Part shown: piece by piece, positions 57,857 to 64,000 of the stretch
Position numbering within the stretch: position 1 is the first letter of the stretch
Layout of the letters: every line of letters starts with the position of its first letter
Assembly (NCBI RefSeq): GCF_000243155.2
Contig: NC_018017.1
Location: 1,426,001 to 1,490,000 of the forward strand
Origin: Desulfitobacterium dehalogenans ATCC 51507
GTDB taxonomy: Bacteria > Bacillota > Desulfitobacteriia > Desulfitobacteriales > Desulfitobacteriaceae
DNA: 64,000 nucleotides
Direction: 5' to 3'
Notes under the pieces: generated by a model
What the model was told of the DNA's origin: nothing
The model's database searches: none
What the model saw: only the letters and a program-made list of their open reading frames with translations
Made by a program: the position numbers and the translations under genes

Positions 57857-58567
57857 ATGGAGTTGAGGCAGCTTACAGATTGTGTTTTTTATAGTATGTA
57901 TAATAAAGAGGCTGATAGGCCGATTCTTGAATATATAAACGGGCAGAAGTATTCTTTAATGGTGGACTCAGGTAATTCTAAAAAACATGTTGAATTATTT
58001 AATGAAGCTATAAGTAATTTTGGATTAAGAAAACCGAACCTTATTGCTATTACTCATTGGCATTGGGATCATACTTTTGGCATGAATGCAGTGGAAGGGG
58101 TTACAATTGCTCACAAAAAAACGAATAATAAACTAGCGGAAATGGCAAAGTGGAAATGGACAGATTCTGAAATGAAAAAGAGATTGGAAGCAAAGGTTGA
58201 GATTAAATTTGCTGATACTTGTATCCGGAAAGAATATCCGCTACTTTCGGAGATACGGGTAACGACTTCCGATATCTCTTTCAATGGAAATATGGAAATT
58301 GATCTAGGAGATGTTGTTGTAGAATTACATCATATAGAATCTCCTCACAGTGAAGATTGTACATGCATATTTATACCTCAAGAAAGAGTGTTATTTATTG
58401 GTGATGCTGTTGGAGTGGATTATTATAATAATTGTTATTTAGATAAAGATAAATTATGTTCTTTAATTACAGCAATTGAAGAATTTGATTTCTGTGTAAT
58501 GGGACATGCCGAACCAGTAAGTAAACTGGATATTCTTAATATCATGGGTTCTCTTCTGGAACGTTAG
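57857..58567 (+). CDS. MBL-fold metallohydrolase
   Basis: 236 residues: THWHWDHTFG zinc motif (residues about 70), ESPHSEDC for the next His, FIGDAVG for the bridging Asp and MGHAEP for the last His. Acts on an unknown ester, thioester or phosphodiester; small soluble enzyme. AGGAGG precedes the ATG. It may be an accessory gene or a simple housekeeping hydrolase; its neighbour on the left is SIR2-like. Confidence 0.85.
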   Translation: MELRQLTDCVFYSMYNKEADRPILEYINGQKYSLMVDSGNSKKHVELFNEAISNFGLRKPNLIAITHWHWDHTFGMNAVEGVTIAHKKTNNKLAEMAKWKWTDSEMKKRLEAKVEIKFADTCIRKEYPLLSEIRVTTSDISFNGNMEIDLGDVVVELHHIESPHSEDCTCIFIPQERVLFIGDAVGVDYYNNCYLDKDKLCSLITAIEEFDFCVMGHAEPVSKLDILNIMGSLLER

Positions 58568-58705
58568 GAAAATATGATAGTGTAAAAGTAGCATATGAAA
58601 AATGTGAGTTAATTCTATCGGAAAAAACGGAAGCATGTGGAGACTGTCTGTCTGCTATATAAACGAGAAACACCAAGTTGATCTTGATACTAGGAAGGTG
58701 AATCC

Positions 58706-59983
58706 ATGGGACATATTACAAGTAAGGATGCCTATAAGAATTTAGAAGAAAGAATCAATTGGTTTACACAAGGGGCTCCGCCATCGGAGAGTCTGTATAA
58801 TATTTTGCAGGTTCTCTATACAGAATCTGAAGCCAAATGGGTGGCCCTATTGCCGGTTCGTCCATTTACGGCCAAAAAAGCGGCAAAGATCTGGAATGTC
58901 AGTGAAGGGAAAGCAGAAGCTTTTTTGGAGCAACTTTGCCAGAAGGCGTTACTTGTGGATTCATTTTATAACGGGGTGCGTCAATTTGTAATGCCACCAC
59001 CCATGGCAGGGTTTATTGAATTTGCCTTGATGCGTACCCGAGGGGACATTGATCAAAAGTATTTAAGTGAATTGTACTATCAATATATGAATGTGGAAGA
59101 AGATTTTGTTAAGGACTTATTTTTCGCAACAGAGACCCGTCTTGGGCGGGTTTATGTGCAGGAGCCAGTTCTGACCAGTGAGAATACCATTCATATTTTG
59201 GATTATGAAAGAGCAAGCCATATTATCGAAGAAGCCACTCATATTGGCCTTGGCCTGTGTTATTGCAGGCATAAGATGTCCCATAAAGACCAACCCTGCG
59301 AAATAAATGCCCCCTGGGATGTTTGCCTCACCTTGGGAGATGTGGCCCGTTCCCTTGCCGAACATGGGCAGCACGTGAGGTTAATTGACAAACAAGAGGC
59401 GATGGATGTATTAGAACGTTCTTATGCGGCTAATCTGGTGCAAATGGGCGAAAATGTTCGTGAGTCCCCAGCGTTTATATGCAATTGTTGTGGTTGTTGT
59501 TGTGAAGCCTTGCAAGCAGCGAGAAAATTTAGCCCCATGCAGCCGGTGGCTACGACAAACTATATCCCTAAGATTTCGCAAGAATGCATAGGATGTGGTA
59601 AATGTGAAAAGGTATGCCCGGTCTTAGCCATTTCCATGTCAAAAAACACAGAGGGTAAGAAGGTAGCTCTAGTAGATCATGAGGTATGCCTTGGTTGCGG
59701 TGTATGTGTGCGTAACTGCCCCAAAAAGGCCATTGAATTAGTGCGAAGAGAGGTTCAAATCATTACACCGGTGAATAGTACCCATCGATTTGTACTGCAA
59801 GCCATCGAAAAAGGAACCCTCCAAAATCTTATCTTTGATAACCAGGCCTTTGCTAATCATCGTGCCATGGCGGCAGTACTCGGAGTTATTCTTAAGTTAC
59901 CGCCGTTAAAGCAGATGCTGGCCAGCAAACAGTTCAAATCCATCTATTTGGATAAATTGTTGTCCACTAAAAGTGATTTGTAA
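58706..59983 (+). CDS. 4Fe-4S ferredoxin-domain protein with winged-helix-like N terminus
   Basis: 425 residues. N-terminal 110 residues resemble a helix-turn-helix (AAKIWNVSEGKAEAFLEQL); a middle region contains GLCYCRHKMSHKDQPC and CNCCGCCC (about 253-260), a cysteine cluster perhaps holding Fe-S or Zn; then two classic ferredoxin motifs CIGCGKCEKVCP and CLGCGVCVRNCP; C-terminal helical tail. A family I associate with Desulfitobacterium and related anaerobes; role in electron transfer is inferred. GGAAGGTGA precedes the ATG. Confidence 0.8.
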   Translation: MGHITSKDAYKNLEERINWFTQGAPPSESLYNILQVLYTESEAKWVALLPVRPFTAKKAAKIWNVSEGKAEAFLEQLCQKALLVDSFYNGVRQFVMPPPMAGFIEFALMRTRGDIDQKYLSELYYQYMNVEEDFVKDLFFATETRLGRVYVQEPVLTSENTIHILDYERASHIIEEATHIGLGLCYCRHKMSHKDQPCEINAPWDVCLTLGDVARSLAEHGQHVRLIDKQEAMDVLERSYAANLVQMGENVRESPAFICNCCGCCCEALQAARKFSPMQPVATTNYIPKISQECIGCGKCEKVCPVLAISMSKNTEGKKVALVDHEVCLGCGVCVRNCPKKAIELVRREVQIITPVNSTHRFVLQAIEKGTLQNLIFDNQAFANHRAMAAVLGVILKLPPLKQMLASKQFKSIYLDKLLSTKSDL

Positions 59984-60013
59984 TTTTAGTCCAGGACTAA
60001 AATCAGGGATTGC

Positions 60014-60040
60014 TTAGCCGTCACAGGGGTGACGGCTTAT
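60014..60040 (+). terminator. Hairpin after the Fe-S protein gene
   Basis: AGCCGTCAC / GTGACGGCT with a 4-base loop, then TTATTC; weak tail. Confidence 0.6.
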
Positions 60041-60063
60041 TCAATATCTGAGTACTCCGATTG

Positions 60064-60099
60064 CATAAAAATAACACCAACCCTTTAATGAATTGGTGT
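60064..60099 (-). terminator. Terminator of the chemoreceptor gene (minus strand)
   Basis: ACACCAA / TTGGTGT with a 12-base loop; the minus-strand tail is TATTTTTATG. Confidence 0.75.
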
Positions 60100-60131
60100 C
60101 AGTGATTAGTATTTCCACCGCCTGTTTTTGT

Positions 60132-61850
60132 CTAGACGCTGAACTTGCTCACAGCAATCTGAAGATCCTGAGCCATTTTCGCTAAGCTCTGGCTGGAAGA
60201 AGAGATCTGCTCCACGGAAGCACTTTGTTCTTCGGTGGCCGCTGAAACGGTTTGGCTTTGGCTGAGATTTTGTTTGCTGATCGTGTCGATCTGGTTGATG
60301 GAATTGACGATCTGTTGGCTTCCCCTGGCCATTTCCTCCACACTGGCGGATACTTCCTGGATGTTGCTGACGGATTCGTTGACTGAGCCGGCAATTTGCT
60401 CAAAAGTCGCACCGACAGAAGAGACCATTTCAATTCCATTCTTCACATCCTGATTTCCAGCCTGCATGGCAGTTACAGCGTTATTGATATTGGCTTGATT
60501 TTCGTTGATTAACTCGGCGATTTGGTTCGCTGCCTTGGAAGATTGCTCGGCCAGCTTTCTTACTTCTTCAGCAACAACCGCAAAACCGCGGCCTTGCTCA
60601 CCGGCACGGGCAGCCTCAATTGCGGCATTAAGAGCCAGTAAATTAGTCTGAGAGGCAATGTCGGAGATCACATCCGTTATCTCGCCGATCATTCGTGAGC
60701 CCAGGGCCAGTTTGTCAACGGCTCCTTGGGTGACGTCTGTAGCATGACCGATTTTATTCATTTGTTTTATCGCTTGGTCAATTATTTTTTGACCATCTTT
60801 GGCGGACAGGGAAGTATTGCTGGCTTGCTCTGCCACCTCGCTGCTGGTTGCGGCTACTTGTTGAATCGCTGCAGATATCTGTTCAATGGCCGTGGAAGTT
60901 TCATCAATGGCCATGGATTGCTTTTCCGTACCGGTAGCCACATCCGTAATGGCTGCAGCGACCTGGCTTGTGGCAAGTGCCTGCTGCTCAGAGCTTGCCG
61001 AGAGTTCTTCTGAGGAAGAAGCCACTTGTTCCGCCGAGACACTGACATGTTGGATCAGGTTCTTAAGATTGGCAGCCATTTGGTTTACCGCCTTGGCCAA
61101 GATCCCGATTTCATCTTTCGTATCCAGCCTTACCTCTTCAACGGTAAGATTGCCCCGGGCAATTTCATTGACATTGGCCACAACCTTGTTTAAGGGTACT
61201 GAAACAAGTCTTCCTATAAACGTGCCAACGGCGATTGCCAACAATACCGCTGCGGCTAAGACGATGATTATGGTCCGAGTAGAACTTTTAAAATCTTCAT
61301 TGGCCTGATCCATCATTTCTTTGGATGTCTGATCGTTGTAATCGGATATTTCCAGCAGGATGGAGTTAACCTTCTCCATATGGGGGGTGACTTCGCTTGT
61401 AAAATACCTGAATCCTTCCTCTCCATTCCCTGCTGAGGCAATGGCCAGCGCCTTTTCCCGCTCGGCCCGATATTGCTCCAACGCTGTTTCAAAGGTTGGG
61501 AATCTATCCTGTTCATAAGTATCCGGATTGGTCTGCTTATAATTAGTCCAGTTTTCATTGAATTGATTGATTTGAGTCTCCATCTCAGTTTTCAGTTCAA
61601 GGTATTCAGCTTGAGTGAGAGGAGCGGTCAGCAGCCGGTAAAACATGCCTTGAACGTTACGGTTAACTGCCCGAGCTTCTTTAAGCAAAGATATGGATTT
61701 AAGCTTGTCGGTGTACAGCGTATTGATAATTTCATTGGACTTCAGATTATTGTAATATCCTGTGTAACCCACCACGGAAAGAAAGACTGCCATTAACATC
61801 ACAAGAGTGATTATTTTGGTTCCTACCTTGAGATTGAGTAAAGCTTTCAT
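60132..61850 (-). CDS. Methyl-accepting chemotaxis protein, full length
   Basis: 572 residues: TM1 (about 12-32), a four-helix-bundle sensor (33-190, no recognised ligand motif), TM2 (about 193-213), HAMP (215-267) and the signalling domain with tip [20 protein letters not shown]. Senses an external signal and controls CheA through CheW. The next minus-strand gene upstream encodes CheW, so they form a signalling cluster with the HD-GYP gene. Confidence 0.95.
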   Translation of the reverse strand: MKALLNLKVGTKIITLVMLMAVFLSVVGYTGYYNNLKSNEIINTLYTDKLKSISLLKEARAVNRNVQGMFYRLLTAPLTQAEYLELKTEMETQINQFNENWTNYKQTNPDTYEQDRFPTFETALEQYRAEREKALAIASAGNGEEGFRYFTSEVTPHMEKVNSILLEISDYNDQTSKEMMDQANEDFKSSTRTIIIVLAAAVLLAIAVGTFIGRLVSVPLNKVVANVNEIARGNLTVEEVRLDTKDEIGILAKAVNQMAANLKNLIQHVSVSAEQVASSSEELSASSEQQALATSQVAAAITDVATGTEKQSMAIDETSTAIEQISAAIQQVAATSSEVAEQASNTSLSAKDGQKIIDQAIKQMNKIGHATDVTQGAVDKLALGSRMIGEITDVISDIASQTNLLALNAAIEAARAGEQGRGFAVVAEEVRKLAEQSSKAANQIAELINENQANINNAVTAMQAGNQDVKNGIEMVSSVGATFEQIAGSVNESVSNIQEVSASVEEMARGSQQIVNSINQIDTISKQNLSQSQTVSAATEEQSASVEQISSSSQSLAKMAQDLQIAVSKFSV

Positions 61851-61899
61851 TATTGTACTCCCTTCTGAAATTCACAGATAAAGGTGGCATGTCAAGAAA

Positions 61900-62325
61900 T
61901 TAAGCGCCTTGAGGTATTCCTCCTAGAATCTCCTCAGGCTTCAAAAGAATCAGCAATCGATCTGCCAGCATTCCAATGCCATAAATGAATTGTTCAACGA
62001 CCAACAGTTCGTCTTCGGGGGCCAGAATATCTTCGTCCTTGAACATTAAGACTTCGGTGACACTATCGACGATAACGCCAACCGTACTTTCGGAAATATT
62101 AAGAATGATGATTCGGGAATGATCGGTAATCGGTTTCTCCTTAAGGCCGAATTTCTCAGATAAGTTAATAATCGGCGTAACCATTCCTCTGAGATTGATA
62201 ATGCCTTTGACATACTCCTGGGCATTTGGAACCTGAGTTATAGTCGTTATTTTAATGATTTCTTTGACCGATTGGATGTTGAAGGCGAACTCCTGATCAT
62301 TGAGTTTAAATACGACAACCTGCAT
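61900..62325 (-). CDS. cheW: CheW-like scaffold protein
   Basis: 141 residues: MQVVVFKLNDQEFAFNIQSV, YVKGIINLRGMVTPIINL and IILNISESTVGVIVDSVTEV are CheW hallmarks. Links receptors to the CheA kinase. AAAGGAGGG precedes the chosen ATG. Lies between the MCP and the HD-GYP protein genes, transcribed the same way. The chemotaxis kinase is not in this window. Confidence 0.93.
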   Translation of the reverse strand: MQVVVFKLNDQEFAFNIQSVKEIIKITTITQVPNAQEYVKGIINLRGMVTPIINLSEKFGLKEKPITDHSRIIILNISESTVGVIVDSVTEVLMFKDEDILAPEDELLVVEQFIYGIGMLADRLLILLKPEEILGGIPQGA

Positions 62326-62403
62326 GTACGGTATCCCTCCTTTGCTCATAAAAGTCATATTTTGAAGTGAATTTGCATCGCGTGCTTTTGAGTCGGCAGA
62401 TAG

Positions 62404-63345
62404 TCAACTGCTGAAACTAAAGTCAAAGTGTTTTTCTTTAAAAAGTCTCACGCAATGCTCAACAACTTCAGAATCATATTTTTTACCCTTAAAACTGCAG
62501 ATTTCCTGAAAGGCAGCCTCGATCCCGAGGGCCGGCCTGTAAGGGCGGTGTGAATTCATAGCTTCGACAACATCTGCCACGGCGAGGATTTTACTTTCAA
62601 GCAAGATTTGTGAGGAGGTCAGGCCCTTGGGATACCCTGAGCCATCCAACCGTTCGTGGTGCTGGCTGACGATTTTAGGGATCTTCCAAGGAAGTTTGAA
62701 ATCTTTAATAATTTCGTAACCGACTTCCACATGGGTTTGGAGCATCTGATACTCAAGTTGGGTCAACGCCCCCGGTTTGTTCAAAATATCGGTGCCGATA
62801 TATATTTTTCCGATATCATGTATCGCAGCAGCCATGGAAAGATTATTGATCGCTTCCACGGAAAGTTTCATCTCCGAGGCAATGGCGCAGGCTAGTTTTT
62901 GCGTCCTTTTTTGGTGTCCTGAAGTATAGGGGTCCCGAAATTCACTGATTTTGGAGATGAGGCTGATGGTTTGAGTCAGCATTTCTTCAAGGGTAAAGTT
63001 GCCGTTCTCGCTCTCCTGCCGGACCAAATCGGATTTGGGTAAATCGGTTTGTTCCTGTAGAACCATAAAGCGAATCGTTTGTTCGTTATGCAATAAATTA
63101 TTTGCTGAAGCCATCCCATAGTTTAAGGAGCCGTTTTTTGTTTTGATGGATATGGGCCAGCTGCCTTCTTTTGATAATAATCCCAGCTCAAAAGCCGTTT
63201 TGCCCATGACTTCATGCTTTGGATAACCCAACAGATCAAGAAAGGCTTGATTGACATCGAAGATCCTTCCTGTGTTGGGATCGGCGAATAACATAGGTGC
63301 CAACGATTTGTTGAAAGCAAGGTAATACATTTCGTACATTTCCAT
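62404..63345 (-). CDS. PAS and HD-GYP domain protein (cyclic-di-GMP phosphodiesterase)
   Basis: 313 residues: PAS-like N-terminal domain (FADPNTGRIFDVNQAFLDLL) and an HD-GYP domain from about 125 with AAIHDIGK, HHERLDGSGYP and LAVADVVEAM. Hydrolyses cyclic-di-GMP (family knowledge). The conserved HHERLDGSGYPKGL is complete. Several ATG codons cluster at the start, so the true start may be 3 to 6 codons further in. Opposes the diguanylate cyclase at 36.8 kb in second-messenger terms. Confidence 0.9.
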   Translation of the reverse strand: MEMYEMYYLAFNKSLAPMLFADPNTGRIFDVNQAFLDLLGYPKHEVMGKTAFELGLLSKEGSWPISIKTKNGSLNYGMASANNLLHNEQTIRFMVLQEQTDLPKSDLVRQESENGNFTLEEMLTQTISLISKISEFRDPYTSGHQKRTQKLACAIASEMKLSVEAINNLSMAAAIHDIGKIYIGTDILNKPGALTQLEYQMLQTHVEVGYEIIKDFKLPWKIPKIVSQHHERLDGSGYPKGLTSSQILLESKILAVADVVEAMNSHRPYRPALGIEAAFQEICSFKGKKYDSEVVEHCVRLFKEKHFDFSFSS

Positions 63346-63554
63346 CACCTTTCCAGAAAAAGCACATACTTTTCCCTAAAAGTTTTCAAAACACACAATT
63401 AGGTTGCATTTATTTGCATTAATAGACAATAAAAGATCTTTTTCGTAACATGATACTATAGCGATCTGATAGAATTATGACAACCCATGTGAAATTGCCT
63501 TAGTACCATGAATTTCGGAAGAATTTTTTTGCGAAGCTTCCTAAAAAAGAGGGA

Positions 63555-63582
63555 AGCCATGAGTCATTAATTGCTCATGGCT
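63555..63582. repeat. Hairpin in the 63346-63668 gap
   Basis: AGCCATGAG / CTCATGGCT with a ten-base loop; a T run appears on the minus strand six bases further. Possible terminator for the minus strand, or an unassigned element. The rest of this 320-base gap shows no gene. Confidence 0.4.
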
Positions 63583-63668
63583 ATGCAAAACCAAAGTGTG
63601 ATGCTACGATATAGTGCAGACATCCTTTTAAACTGTATATTTTTGACAACGTCAGACTGATTTGAGTG

Positions 63669-64000
63669 ATGGATTCCAAAGTTAGATTGGAGTTTGTTTC
63701 AGTGAAATTTCATCAGCCGTTAACCTTGTTTTTTGCGATCGTTACAATAGGGGTAATTATCTATGGGTATAGGATGCAAGATGTCGGAATAGTTGTTTTG
63801 GCCATAGAAACCGTTCTTGACCCTGCCGAAAGAATTCAAATGCTGCCCACTATGTCTATTACAGGCATGGGTGTTTTTTTAGGTATATCCAGGTATCGTT
63901 TGTTTCCATGGCTGCCCATGGCAAGAGCAGCAGCAATCGATGCGATTCAGGAAGGGATAATCATCATCGATGAACAGGGCAGAGTCGTTGATAATAATAT
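63669..64000 (+). CDS. N-terminal part of a sensor-type protein, runs off the window
   Basis: Open from ATG 63669 to the edge (at least 110 residues): a hydrophobic segment (LTLFFAIVTIGVIIYGY), a second (ITGMGVFLGISRY), FPWLPMARAAAIDAIQEGI then IIIIDEQGRVVDNN. The last part matches the junction of a 7TM-His-kinase membrane domain to a PAS domain. There are only two membrane segments before it, so the membrane domain is shortened compared with the family, or the gene is damaged at its 5' end. No clear ribosome site. Confidence 0.6.
   Translation, partial: MDSKVRLEFVSVKFHQPLTLFFAIVTIGVIIYGYRMQDVGIVVLAIETVLDPAERIQMLPTMSITGMGVFLGISRYRLFPWLPMARAAAIDAIQEGIIIIDEQGRVVDNN

Overview
The window looks like a chromosomal segment of an anaerobic, spore-forming, low-to-moderate-GC Firmicute. 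The best match I can name from memory is Desulfitobacterium (D. hafniense group); this is inference. Supporting signs are strong AGGAGG-type ribosome binding sites, a tyrosyl T-box leader, a 48-residue alpha/beta-type small acid-soluble spore protein, cobalamin and molybdenum-cofactor type riboswitches, GatCAB, a eukaryotic-type NADP isocitrate dehydrogenase and many signalling genes.

Region by region: 0-11.9 kb is housekeeping and metabolism. It holds ligA, the gatCAB operon, a small soluble chemoreceptor-like protein, a homocitrate-synthase-family enzyme (possibly Re-citrate synthase) next to isocitrate dehydrogenase, and a LarA-type racemase homologue next to a sodium:solute symporter. From 12.0 to 20.5 kb lies a decaying region: a cobalamin riboswitch with no gene behind it, then a Moco-type riboswitch and terminator leading into a nitrogenase-like operon (NifH-like, NifD-like, NifK-like, MoeA-like, FecCD-type permease, ATPase, binding protein). 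The NifH-like and ATPase genes are intact. The D, K, MoeA and permease genes carry frameshifts or stops, and the binding protein is cut off where it runs into tyrS.

20.4-41.0 kb is again core: tyrS with T-box, an SASP gene, nagB, a three-gene MacAB-like exporter, lgt, a carboxynorspermidine synthase and decarboxylase pair for polyamine synthesis, an ABC-F ATPase with a degenerate second Walker A, a PAS-receiver-GGDEF protein, a CPBP protease and an RNA uracil methyltransferase.

41.1-58.6 kb is an accessory island. It opens with a large serine recombinase and an excisionase-like protein. An IS256-family element with a clean 9-bp target duplication splits a conjugative-element-type gene. It is followed by a coupled four-gene operon that I read as an ABC-three-component (ABC-3C) conflict system: a small DUF1413-like protein, a nuclease-like protein, a middle component and a Rad50-like ATPase. 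Then come two unrecognised proteins, a SIR2/AbiH-like protein and an MBL-fold hydrolase. A diverged intergenic repeat recurs between these genes, suggesting cassette-like assembly of a defence island. 58.7-64.0 kb returns to signalling: an iron-sulfur protein, a chemoreceptor, CheW, a PAS-HD-GYP phosphodiesterase and the start of a sensor-kinase-like gene.
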